DNA from: Bisbaumannia pacifica
Lineage (GTDB): Bacteria; Pseudomonadota; Gammaproteobacteria; Pseudomonadales; Halomonadaceae
NCBI RefSeq assembly: GCF_007989625.1
Contig: NZ_BJUK01000003.1
Coordinates: 62,001 to 126,000 of the forward strand
Direction: 5' to 3'
Length of the DNA: 64,000 bases
A model generated the notes under the pieces. It was not told where the DNA came from. It made no database searches and worked only from the letters and a program-made list of their open reading frames with translations. The position numbers and the translations under genes are program-made. Below are positions 55,303-63,548 of the stretch, one piece after another (within the stretch, counting starts at the first letter, position 1; every line of letters begins with the position of its first letter).

Positions 55303-56952
55303 TCAGCAGGCAATGCCCACGCCGCTTTCTAGGAAGGCGACTTCAGCGGCCAGCGCCTTCTTGTCCACCTTGCCGGCCGGATTCAGCGGTAGCTGCCGGT
55401 AGAAGCGCAGGTACTCGGGCAGCTTGTTCACTTCCAGCCCCTGCTGGCGCAGGTAGTCGGTCAGTTCGGCGAGGGAAAAGCGCGGCGCCCCCTCGCGTAG
55501 GGTCACGCAGATGCACACACGCTGGCCAAGGTCCGTGGCCGGCACCGGCACGCAGGCGGCGCAGACCACGTCGGGGTGACCGGTGGCAAGCATCTCGATC
55601 TGCACCGGGCTGATGTTCTGCCCACCGCGGATGATGATGTCCTTCTTGCGTCCGGCCAGAATCAAGTAGCCATCGCGATCGATGTAGCCAAGATCGCCGG
55701 TGCACACCCAGCCTCCGGCGTCGCGGTAGTGTGCGTCCAGTTCCGGTGCGTTGACGTACTGCATCGGGCTCAGCGGCCCACGCGCCTTGATCTCGCCGAC
55801 CTCGCCCCGGGGCAGTTCGGCGCCCTGCTCGTCGACGATGCGGATCTCGCAGACGCCCGGGTTGGGCCGTCCCACGCTGCGCAGAACCACCTCCAGCGGA
55901 TCATCCAGGGTATTGTGGCAATTCACCCCGTCGGCCGAGCCATAGAGACTGATGAAGCCGCAGCCGAACACCTCGACGCAGCGACGTACGCTGGCCTCGT
56001 CGATCAGCGAGCCGCCGCTGATCAAACCGACCAGGCTGGATTTGTCCACCTCGGCGAGCAGTGGATCAGCGGCGATGCGCTGGAGCATGGTGGGTACGCC
56101 GAGGATGTGGGTGGGGCGCAGAGTCTCGATGGCACGGATCGCCGCCGGCACATCGAACTTCGGTAGAACGACGATGGAGCCACCCAACCAGGACAGAACA
56201 CCGAAGGTGGCGGTAGAGCCGAACGCCGATCCCAATGGCACCAGATAGAGTCCACGAAAGCTCTCGCTGTCCGCATGCAGGCGCTGCAGGAAGCGGCCAC
56301 GGCCGCCGAGCAGGGCGTTGTGCGAATAGGCCACCAGCTTCGGTTCCGACTCGGTGCCGGAAGACACCAGCAGACGCACCGGCGAGTTCGGGCAGACCTC
56401 GGGCAGCGTCTCGGCAGCCAGCGGTTCGACGTCCATCAGGCAATCTAGGGACGACCAGCCACGCCGTGCCTCGCCCTCGACGATGAGGATGCGCAGCGAC
56501 AGCAGGCTTGGGCGCAGGGATTCGATCAGCTCGCACAGGTCGATGCCGCCGAACTCGGCCGGTACCACCACCGCACGAGCATCGCAGCGGCGCAGCAGAG
56601 ACTCGGTGTCCAGCCGCCCGCGCCCCGGCGGGAACGGCGCGACCACCGCACCAAGGGCGGCGGCGGCCAGGTCGATGGCACAGCAGCGCCAGTTGTTGGT
56701 GAGCTGATAGGCAACCACGTCACCGGGCACAATGCCCGCTGCCCGCAGGCTGGCCGCCAGACGCAGGGAGCGATCGAGCAGCTCACCGTAGCTGATTCGC
56801 TCCTCCGGCGATATCACCGCGAGCTTCTCGGGATGGCGCTCCGCGTGCTGCCAGAATAGCTGGAACACCGATTTGTTCGGATAACTCCCATCGCGTACCC
56901 ACTCGCGGCGAACGTCCATGGGAACCAGATCGATGATACCTGAGTCGTTCAT
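55303..56952 (-). CDS. AMP-dependent acyl-CoA ligase / adenylate-forming enzyme
   Basis: A 549-residue ANL-family enzyme that activates a carboxylic acid as acyl-AMP and then a thioester. Motifs in order: A3 SSGTESEPKLVAYS (197-210), SGGSLIDEASVRR, A5 SLYGSADG, A7 CTGDLGYIDRDGYL, A8 GRKKDIIIRGGQNISP and the A10 lysine in NPAGKVDKKAL. The A3 loop lacks the usual Gly-rich run (TGTTGxPK) but keeps the Lys. Start overlaps the CoA-transferase stop (ATGA). With that transferase it resembles the PtmA3/PtmU4 pair used to make thioacids. Confidence 0.86.
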   Translation of the reverse strand: MNDSGIIDLVPMDVRREWVRDGSYPNKSVFQLFWQHAERHPEKLAVISPEERISYGELLDRSLRLAASLRAAGIVPGDVVAYQLTNNWRCCAIDLAAAALGAVVAPFPPGRGRLDTESLLRRCDARAVVVPAEFGGIDLCELIESLRPSLLSLRILIVEGEARRGWSSLDCLMDVEPLAAETLPEVCPNSPVRLLVSSGTESEPKLVAYSHNALLGGRGRFLQRLHADSESFRGLYLVPLGSAFGSTATFGVLSWLGGSIVVLPKFDVPAAIRAIETLRPTHILGVPTMLQRIAADPLLAEVDKSSLVGLISGGSLIDEASVRRCVEVFGCGFISLYGSADGVNCHNTLDDPLEVVLRSVGRPNPGVCEIRIVDEQGAELPRGEVGEIKARGPLSPMQYVNAPELDAHYRDAGGWVCTGDLGYIDRDGYLILAGRKKDIIIRGGQNISPVQIEMLATGHPDVVCAACVPVPATDLGQRVCICVTLREGAPRFSLAELTDYLRQQGLEVNKLPEYLRFYRQLPLNPAGKVDKKALAAEVAFLESGVGIAC

Positions 56953-58898
56953 GTGAAACTCCAAGGAGACTTGGCCTGGGTATAGGCTTCGGTGCGCAAA
57001 CACGGCGTTATCCGCTCGTCTTCGTGAACTGCCGATAGGTCTTCTCGAACGGCGGAAGCGGCCAGGCCAGACTCCCGCAAGTGGTCTTGCCAAGCCCACA
57101 TATCGTGCGATGCCAGACAGCGTACAATCTGCTCGTCACGCAATACCGGCTCCGTGTCCAGCGGGTAGTCCAGCGCATAGCGCAGACGCTTCACTTCTTC
57201 CGAATCGCGGCATTCGATGGCAAGCAGCCCAGCCGCGGTGGGGTAGACACCGGCGACCAGCGGCTGGGCCAGTGCCTTGCCGTCGCGCAGGGCCTGGAGC
57301 TCGGCACTACACAGCAGGGTTGCGGCGCCGAGTAGCGAGCTGTCGACCCGCCCCGCCTCGCCGTACAGGCAGCGCTTGAGCAAGGCCACGCTGATGCCCT
57401 GGGCGGCAACCACCCCACCCAGCACGTCCAGCACGGTGAACAGTGACCCGCCGGCACTCGCCGAGCGACGAGCGATCTGCCGGGCGACGCCGGAGTGCGC
57501 CTGAACCATAAAATCGGTACCGGGCATGGCGTGCAGGCGGCAATCGTCGCCCCAGCCGCCGGCATAGGCGTAGATCAGCGCCGGGTTGACCCGCGCCAGG
57601 TCGGTATGGTCCAGGTTCAGCTCGGCGGCCTTGCCCGGCGCCCAGTTGTGCAGGAAGACATCGGCCTGGCTGGCCAGCTCCAGCAGCTCGGTGCGGCCAC
57701 GGGCCGACTTGATGTCCAGCTCGCATACCTCCTTGTGGCGGTTCAGTGCGTCGAAGCGCACCGAGCAGCCGTCCACCAGGGGCGGCATGCCGCGCAGCGG
57801 GTCGCCGCCGGGCAGCTCGATGCGGATCACCTCGGCACCGAGCAGTGCCATCAGGTGGCCGGCAAGCGGGCCCTGGATGCGCCGGCAGGACTCGATCACC
57901 TTCAGGCCGCTCAGCGGCAGGTCGCCGCGGCCACCCAAACCAGTCGTCGCTAAGCCACTGGAGCCGGGGGTGAAGTGCCAGGGTCCCTGCTCCAGCAACA
58001 GCGGCAGGTCGTCGTCTTGCAGGCGCTCGCTCAGGCTGCGCAGTGGACAGATTGACAACCCAGCCTCGGCGCAATATTCGGCGATCAGCGCATAGGGCAG
58101 CCGTGACAGCGCCTCCATCAACTCCGCCGGCATCGGCGAGACCGCCTTGGCGTAGCGAAGCAGGAAGGCGCTCCAGCCCTTGCCGGCCAGCTCGCCGGGT
58201 ATACCAAGGCCGCTCCAGAAGCGGCGCCAGGGTTCGGCGTCCAGGGTTTCCATCTCGAATACCACGCCATCGGCGGAGGTGAACGGTGGACGGTCGTGCG
58301 GTGAGGTGCAGCCGGGTAGCAGCCGCTCGGCCCCTTCCGAGACGGTGGCGTCAGCCAGGTACTGACCGATGGCGAGGCTCGCGGCGCCGGCCAGGGAAAC
58401 GTCCACTCGACGGTGGCCGCCGCCACGCAACTGGCCAACGGCAGCGGCGCATGAGCCTTGCAGGGCCAGGCTGGCGGCCAGCGTGGAGACATAGTCCACG
58501 CCCAACGGCCGAGCTCCGCCGCTGGCGCGGCCATGCACGGCCATCAGCCCGGAAGCGGCCTGGACGGTCAGTTCACTGGCACCATCCGGCCGACCATCGG
58601 CCCAGCCGAGCAAGTGGGTAGCGATGGGATCCAGTCCCGGAGCCAGGAAATCGAATACCACGCCAGAGGTGCTCGTAGCAGCCCCATGGGAGAGGTCGAC
58701 GCCCAGGGCGCGGGCCTGGTGACGAAGGGAGGACACCGCGGGAGTGAAGCATGGCGGAATAGAGGTAATGGCACCGGCAAGCGTGCATCCCTTCAGAGGC
58801 AAGGCCGTAGTATTCATATCGACTCGATCCATGAGAGTTTCAATTTCATCGGCGATAGCGTTGCTGGCAGTGCACAGAGGCACGGAGCCATTAACCAC
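56949..58898 (-). CDS. Extended class III CoA-transferase (CaiB/BaiF family), candidate thioacid synthase
   Basis: A protein of up to 649 residues. The C-terminal half is a full CaiB fold: SGLKVIESCRRIQGPLAGHL opens it, then LLGAEVIRIELPGGDP, HNWAPGKAAELNL and PGTDFMVQAHSGVA, with an Asp in the VLDVLGGVVAA helix at the nucleophile position. The N-terminal ~300 residues hold only the distal part of a second CaiB unit (VQAASGLMAVHG, LGVDYVSTLAASLALQG). The start is uncertain: a GTG at 58898 overlaps the CysO stop, ATGs at 58832 and 58817 are alternatives, none with a good ribosome site. Position next to CysO and the ligase suggests acyl transfer to sulfur. Confidence 0.78.
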   Translation of the reverse strand: MVNGSVPLCTASNAIADEIETLMDRVDMNTTALPLKGCTLAGAITSIPPCFTPAVSSLRHQARALGVDLSHGAATSTSGVVFDFLAPGLDPIATHLLGWADGRPDGASELTVQAASGLMAVHGRASGGARPLGVDYVSTLAASLALQGSCAAAVGQLRGGGHRRVDVSLAGAASLAIGQYLADATVSEGAERLLPGCTSPHDRPPFTSADGVVFEMETLDAEPWRRFWSGLGIPGELAGKGWSAFLLRYAKAVSPMPAELMEALSRLPYALIAEYCAEAGLSICPLRSLSERLQDDDLPLLLEQGPWHFTPGSSGLATTGLGGRGDLPLSGLKVIESCRRIQGPLAGHLMALLGAEVIRIELPGGDPLRGMPPLVDGCSVRFDALNRHKEVCELDIKSARGRTELLELASQADVFLHNWAPGKAAELNLDHTDLARVNPALIYAYAGGWGDDCRLHAMPGTDFMVQAHSGVARQIARRSASAGGSLFTVLDVLGGVVAAQGISVALLKRCLYGEAGRVDSSLLGAATLLCSAELQALRDGKALAQPLVAGVYPTAAGLLAIECRDSEEVKRLRYALDYPLDTEPVLRDEQIVRCLASHDMWAWQDHLRESGLAASAVREDLSAVHEDERITPCLRTEAYTQAKSPWSFT

Positions 58899-59163
58899 CG
58901 GCGACGGCGGGCAGAATCGTCACGTTGTCGCCGTCTTTCAGCACCGTGCCCAGGTTGTCGACGAAGCGAATGTCGTCATCGTTCACATAGACGTTGACGA
59001 AGCGGTGCATTTCGCCGCCATCCAGCAGACGCTGCTTGATACCGGGGTACTGGTTGTCCATACGCTCGATGAGTTCACGCACGGTGGCGCCCTCTACCTC
59101 GATGCGTTTCTGATCCTGAGTAAGCGGGCGCAGCAGAGTGGGAATGGAAACGGAAATGGGCAT
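58891..59163 (-). CDS. Ubiquitin-like sulfur-carrier protein, CysO/MoaD family
   Basis: A 90-residue beta-grasp protein whose exposed C-terminus LPAVAGG is adenylated and converted to a thiocarboxylate. VNVYVNDDDIRFVDNLGT and DGDNVTILPAVAGG are nearly the pattern of mycobacterial CysO. Because the Gly-Gly is already terminal, no trimming by the peptidase is needed. It sits between the peptidase and the CoA-transferase genes, so it is the likely sulfur donor of the cluster. Confidence 0.9.
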   Translation of the reverse strand: MPISVSIPTLLRPLTQDQKRIEVEGATVRELIERMDNQYPGIKQRLLDGGEMHRFVNVYVNDDDIRFVDNLGTVLKDGDNVTILPAVAGG

Positions 59164-59222
59164 ACCTGACTCCTTGGGGCCTGTTGGCGAAAACGGAGAG
59201 ATGAAGAAGCAAAAGACTAGGA

Positions 59223-59654
59223 TCAGCCGATCAAAGCCGTGGGGTACTGCGCCACGGCCTGGATATTTTCCTCGGTGACCTTGCCGTCGACGATGCGAAA
59301 GCTGCGAACTGGCGCGCCAGCATTCTCGGCGGTGCAGAGAATCACGTAGTGCGCCTGGGGTTCGCTGGCGAGCCGGATGTCATCGCGGCTGGGATAGCCG
59401 GTAGACTGGGTGTGCGAGTGGTAAATCACGCAAGGCTCTTCGCCGAGCACCTCCATCTCACGCCAGGCCCGTAGCTGTTCCTGCGGATCGAACTGGAAGA
59501 AGGTCTCCGACTGCGCAACGTTGCGCATCGGAATCATACGGGTCGGCCGTTTCGAGCCAATCGGCCCGGCGATCACACCGCAGGTTTCGATCGGGTGACC
59601 CTCGCACGCCTGGGCGAGCATGGCGTCGAGCAGTTCGGAAAGAATGATCAGCAT
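59223..59654 (-). CDS. JAMM/MPN+ metallopeptidase, Mec-like
   Basis: A 143-residue zinc hydrolase. All JAMM residues are present: E23 (PIETCG), H79 and H81 (HSH), S89 and D92 (HSH-x7-S-x2-D). Mycobacterial Mec cleaves the amide formed on CysO; QbsD and related enzymes act in thioacid pathways. Here it would release the product from, or regenerate, the CysO-like protein 59 bp downstream. The ATG at 59654 starts MLIILSELL; the frame before it is not conserved. Confidence 0.9.
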   Translation of the reverse strand: MLIILSELLDAMLAQACEGHPIETCGVIAGPIGSKRPTRMIPMRNVAQSETFFQFDPQEQLRAWREMEVLGEEPCVIYHSHTQSTGYPSRDDIRLASEPQAHYVILCTAENAGAPVRSFRIVDGKVTEENIQAVAQYPTALIG

Positions 59655-59691
59655 AGCGTCCTTACTCCCGGGTCGGGTGATCCTGAGCAAA

Positions 59692-60864
59692 TCAGTAGCT
59701 GGGCAGCGTCGCATCCACGTCGCGAATCCACGCGAGGATACCGCCCTCCAGGTTGCGCACGTCGCTGAAACCCAGACGTTGCAGGTCCAGCAGCACCGCC
59801 TTGGAGCGTAGCCCGCTCTTGCAGTGCAGGATCAAAGGGGTGTCCTTGCCGAAACACGCTTCTATCTCGGTGGCAATCGACGAGCTCTTGGGCATATGAC
59901 GGGCGCCGTCGATATGCACGATGTCCCACTCGGTGCGTTCGCGGACATCGATCACCTCGTGGTGCGCGCCCCGCTCACGCAACGCTTTCAGTTCGACGGC
60001 ACTGATCGATGGAATGTCCGACTCCTGCACGCCGAGGGGCCGATTCAGGCCGCAGAAGGCCTGGTAGTCGCTCAGCTCGGTGATCGGCCTACGGTCCGGG
60101 GCGCGGCGCAGGGCGATCTGCCGGTAGGTCATGTCCAAGGCGTCGTAGACCATCAGCCGGCCGAGCAGCGGTTCGCCGATGCCGGTGATCAGCTTCACCG
60201 CCTCGGTGGCCATGATCGAGCCGATTGAGGCACAGAGGATCCCCAGCACCCCACCCTCGGAGCACGACGGCGCCAGTTCCGGAGGCGGCGGCTCGGGGTA
60301 GAGGTCGCGGTAGTTGAGGCCGGCACCACGGGGTGCGTCCTCCCAGAACACCGAGACCTGCCCCTCGAAGCGGAAGATCGAGCCCCACACGTAGGGCTTA
60401 CCAGCCAGCACGCAGGCATCGTTGACCAGGTAGCGGGTGGCGAAGTTGTCGGTACCATCGAGGATCAGGTCGTACTGCGAGAACAGCTGTACGGCCATTT
60501 CCGCCTCGAGGCGGTCGGTGTGCAGCTCCAGGTTCACATAGGGGTTCAACTCACGGATAGCCGCGGCAGCACTCTCGACTTTCCGCTGGCCAACAGTGGA
60601 GACCTTGTGAATCACCTGGCGCTGCAGGTTGGATTCGTCGACCACGTCGAAATCGATGATGCCCAGCGTACCGACCCCGGCTGCGGCCAAGTAGAGCAAG
60701 GTCGGTGACCCCAGGCCGCCGGCGCCGATCACCAGCACTCGGGCGCTCTTGAGGCGACGCTGGCCATCCAACCCCACATCCGGAATCAGCAGGTGTCGGC
60801 TATAGCGAGATATTTCTTCTTTGCCCAAGGTGGCAGTGGGATCAACCAAGGGTGGAAGCTGCAT
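59692..60864 (-). CDS. moeZ: Adenylyltransferase/sulfurtransferase, MoeZ-like (E1-type plus rhodanese)
   Basis: A 390-residue fusion that activates the C-terminus of a sulfur carrier with ATP and loads sulfur onto it. The ThiF/MoeB domain has the nucleotide loop GAGGLGS (48-53) and the DGTDNFATRYLVND segment (136-149). The LAPSCSEGGVLGILCAS segment carries C201, and there is no CxxC zinc pair as in E. coli MoeB. The rhodanese domain starts near 285 with active-site C348 in HCKSGLRSKA. It opens the MoeZ-Mec-CysO transcription unit, with GAGGA before the ATG and an AT-rich promoter region upstream. Confidence 0.92.
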   Translation of the reverse strand: MQLPPLVDPTATLGKEEISRYSRHLLIPDVGLDGQRRLKSARVLVIGAGGLGSPTLLYLAAAGVGTLGIIDFDVVDESNLQRQVIHKVSTVGQRKVESAAAAIRELNPYVNLELHTDRLEAEMAVQLFSQYDLILDGTDNFATRYLVNDACVLAGKPYVWGSIFRFEGQVSVFWEDAPRGAGLNYRDLYPEPPPPELAPSCSEGGVLGILCASIGSIMATEAVKLITGIGEPLLGRLMVYDALDMTYRQIALRRAPDRRPITELSDYQAFCGLNRPLGVQESDIPSISAVELKALRERGAHHEVIDVRERTEWDIVHIDGARHMPKSSSIATEIEACFGKDTPLILHCKSGLRSKAVLLDLQRLGFSDVRNLEGGILAWIRDVDATLPSY

Positions 60865-61012
60865 GTTCGTCTATCCTCATAAAGTAATGCGTCTCATTAA
60901 CTTATCAGCTTCACTGATTGCCGCCACAGGCAATAGATCTGTCATTAGGAGAGATTCGTATGCCGTTCGAAGTCAGGCGAATAAAAGAGCCAAAGACCTT
61001 GTGAAGGCCCTG
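60865..61012 (-). promoter_or_regulatory. AT-rich promoter region of the MoeZ operon with inverted repeats
   Basis: Two dyads stand out: TAATG-CGTCT-CATTA (60885-60899) and ATTGCC-GCCACA-GGCAAT (60917-60934). GATAAG near 60905 could serve as a -10 box. The region is the only sizeable gap inside the cluster and splits it into an upstream pigDE-like unit and a downstream sulfur/ligase unit. Confidence 0.45.
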
Positions 61013-63523
61013 TCACTCCACAACCGTCGACATGTCCTGGCATACGGCCGCAAAGGCCTTCACAAAATGCAATGCCTCCTGCTCGCTAAGCCCCAGTGGT
61101 GGCTGGATGCGCATGACCCGATTGTTGTTGGCGGTGACAAAAGTGAGGATTCCATGCTCCTGCGACAACTTGGTCACGAAGCGCAGCACGAACATCTCCT
61201 CGAAGTTCTTTTCTAGCTCTTCGATGGCTTCGCGGATCAGCCGCTTGGCCTTGCCCGGCATCATCCGGTAGGTGCCCGCCGCGTTGCCCGGCATGCGGCT
61301 GGCGAACTCGCGAACGAAGGCCTCCACCCCGCCGCCGAAGCTATTCTGGAACTCGATGGCGATCATCAGTCCGCGCCCGCGAACTTCACGGATGAACGGG
61401 TAGTCGGCCACCGCCTCGCTGAGCACATCCTTGAGCATGCCGCCGACCCGTGCCGCATTGCCCGGCAGATCCTCGGACGCGATCACGTCCAGGGTCGCCA
61501 TGGCCGAAGCCGCCGCCAGGTTGCCGCCACCAAAGGTAGAAGTGTGCAGGGCGAAGCTGTCGATGTTGCCGTAGGCGCGGTCCCAGAGGTCCGCCCGCGA
61601 CAGCGTCGCGCCGATGGGCACGGCGCCGCCGGAGAGAGACTTGGACAGCACCAGGATGTCCGGCTCGACGCCCTCCCACTCACAGGCAAACAGCTTGCCG
61701 GTACGGCCCAGGCCGGTCTGGACCTCGTCGAGGATGAGGATGCAGTCGTGGTCGCTGCACAGCTCACGGACCCGATTCAGGTAGCCCACCGGCGGTACCA
61801 CCACCCCACCCTCGCCCTGGATGGGCTCGAGGATGAAGGCGCCGACGTCACCTACCAGCAAAGCCTTTTCCAGCGCCTCGGTGTCACCGAAGGGGATCGA
61901 GTCACAGCGTGGCAGCAGCGGCTTGAACGGCTGCCGGTGCTTGTCGCGCCCGGTGACGGAGAGTGCACCAAGGGTCTTGCCGTGGTAGCCGTTGTCGCAG
62001 TACAGCACCCGCGAACCATCCATGGCGGCGATGGCCAGCTTCAGCGCCGCTTCCACCGCCTCGGTGCCCGAGTTGCTGAAGAACACCCGGCCCAGGCTGC
62101 CCGGCGCCAGCTCACTCAGGCGCTGCGCCAGCAGGCTGGTCTGCAGCGGTACCGAGACGTACTGGACGAAGGTCGGATGCTCCTGCTGCAGGTAGCGCTG
62201 CAGGGCAGCATTGACCTGCGGGTGGTTATGTCCGGTGTTGAGGCAGCCATAGCCGGCGACAAAATCAAGGTAGCGGCTGCCGTCCAGGTCGGTCAGCCAG
62301 CAGCCGCGACCGTGGCTGAACACCCGCTCGATGTGGTTGAAGGTGTAGAACTCGCGGAGGATCGGGTTGATGTGCTCGCCGAAGCAGCGTAGTGCCTCGC
62401 TGCGCAGTTGCGGCTTCTCTGCCAGGGTCAGCGGCTGGCCGCTCGGGTGGTGGAAACGCCGCAGCCCGTCGAAGTCGGCCTGGGTCAGGCGCTCGCCATA
62501 GGAGGCCATCGGCGTCGGCAGCAGACCGTGGCCTTCTGCCAGGCGGCCGATCTCCAGCACGTTGTCTTGCGGCAGCTCGCGGCCGATGGAGAAAGGCTCA
62601 GCGCGCCCTTCCAGACCCAGCACCAGGGTTTCCGCCAGGCAGCCGTTGAGGAACTTCTTCGGCGACAGGCCCATGCTCTCGCCGCCGAAGCGCAGCGACG
62701 AGCCGGCCGAAACCAGCCCGCCGTCGATGATCAGGATGTCGCTGCGATCCTGCCGGTAGGGCATCACGTCGCGCGGCAGCGCCGCGTCCACCACCACCGA
62801 GCCCGGCACCAGGCGGTAGGGATCGATGACGCCGCCGCTGGAAGTGGCGGCGACGTAGAAGCGCACGCTGTCGTAACAGCTCTGCATGTCATTGCTCAGC
62901 CGCACGCGACTGCGCAGGTCTTCCGGCAGGTACTCCAGGCCCCGGCGTGACTGTTCCTCAGCGCCGCGATGAATCAGGCACAGCCGGCAACCGTCATGGC
63001 CGAGTAGCTTGGCAATGGCCAGGGCGATGGAGCCGGGATAGCCGACCACCGCCACCTCGGTGTCCTCCGGATTCACCCCCAGGCGCACCATGGCTTCCAG
63101 CACGTTGCGGTAGGCCGCGTAGGCGGTCAGCGAGTTGCCGGTGGTAACTGGCACCCCGGTACGCTCCAGGGTCTGCAGGCCACGGCTGCCGACGATAGCG
63201 GTAAAACCACCGAGGCCGACCAGTTGGGCGCCCTGCTCCTTCAGGCTGTTCACCCCTTCGACCACCCTCCGGGCGATGGCACGCGGCTGAGCGAGCATTT
63301 CCTCGGCGGTCAGCGGCATATAGTGGACGATGCCCTCACAGACCGCGCCGCGGGCACTGACGATGCGGCCGAAGTCGGTGAAAGGTACCAGGTTGCGCCA
63401 TCGCCAGAGGTCATGGCTGTAGCTGCGGTCCTGCTCGGCGATGCCACGATCAAGCAGGTCGAGGAGTTTCACATGGCGTTTGAGCGCCATTGAGGTTGGG
63501 TGCGCGATAAAGCCGAATTTCAT
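61013..63523 (-). CDS. PigE-like fused acyl reductase and class III aminotransferase
   Basis: An 836-residue protein close to PigE in size (853). Residues 1-340 match the acyl-ACP reductase (AAR) fold: GLGGFTAIV (103-111), TTGNSLTAYAAYRNV, Rossmann motif VVGYPGSI (159-166), and C295 in FLNGCLAETLVLGLEG aligning with the thioester-forming Cys294 of cyanobacterial AAR. Residues 390-836 form a PLP aminotransferase with SNSGTEAVEAALKLA, LDEVQTGLGRTGK and the PLP lysine K628 (LSKSLSGG). It should reduce a thioester to an aldehyde and aminate it, or aminate a 3-acetyl aldehyde as PigE does. The ATG at 63523 begins MKFGFIAHPTS, 25 bp after the TPP-enzyme stop. Confidence 0.85.
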   Translation of the reverse strand: MKFGFIAHPTSMALKRHVKLLDLLDRGIAEQDRSYSHDLWRWRNLVPFTDFGRIVSARGAVCEGIVHYMPLTAEEMLAQPRAIARRVVEGVNSLKEQGAQLVGLGGFTAIVGSRGLQTLERTGVPVTTGNSLTAYAAYRNVLEAMVRLGVNPEDTEVAVVGYPGSIALAIAKLLGHDGCRLCLIHRGAEEQSRRGLEYLPEDLRSRVRLSNDMQSCYDSVRFYVAATSSGGVIDPYRLVPGSVVVDAALPRDVMPYRQDRSDILIIDGGLVSAGSSLRFGGESMGLSPKKFLNGCLAETLVLGLEGRAEPFSIGRELPQDNVLEIGRLAEGHGLLPTPMASYGERLTQADFDGLRRFHHPSGQPLTLAEKPQLRSEALRCFGEHINPILREFYTFNHIERVFSHGRGCWLTDLDGSRYLDFVAGYGCLNTGHNHPQVNAALQRYLQQEHPTFVQYVSVPLQTSLLAQRLSELAPGSLGRVFFSNSGTEAVEAALKLAIAAMDGSRVLYCDNGYHGKTLGALSVTGRDKHRQPFKPLLPRCDSIPFGDTEALEKALLVGDVGAFILEPIQGEGGVVVPPVGYLNRVRELCSDHDCILILDEVQTGLGRTGKLFACEWEGVEPDILVLSKSLSGGAVPIGATLSRADLWDRAYGNIDSFALHTSTFGGGNLAAASAMATLDVIASEDLPGNAARVGGMLKDVLSEAVADYPFIREVRGRGLMIAIEFQNSFGGGVEAFVREFASRMPGNAAGTYRMMPGKAKRLIREAIEELEKNFEEMFVLRFVTKLSQEHGILTFVTANNNRVMRIQPPLGLSEQEALHFVKAFAAVCQDMSTVVE

Positions 63524-63548
63524 GGTTCGAGAATCCTTGTGATCGGTA

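Noticed and set aside
58891-59163. Carrier protein as MoaD for molybdopterin synthesis
   Set aside because: No moaE, moaA or moaC is nearby; the VNVYVNDDDIRF and LPAVAGG patterns and the Mec and MoeZ neighbours fit CysO better.
60960-61004. 14-codon plus-strand ORF (MPFEVRRIKEPKTL) with AGGAGAG before it in the cluster gap
   Set aside because: Good ribosome site but too short and antisense to the surrounding operon; may be chance. Kept only as a note.
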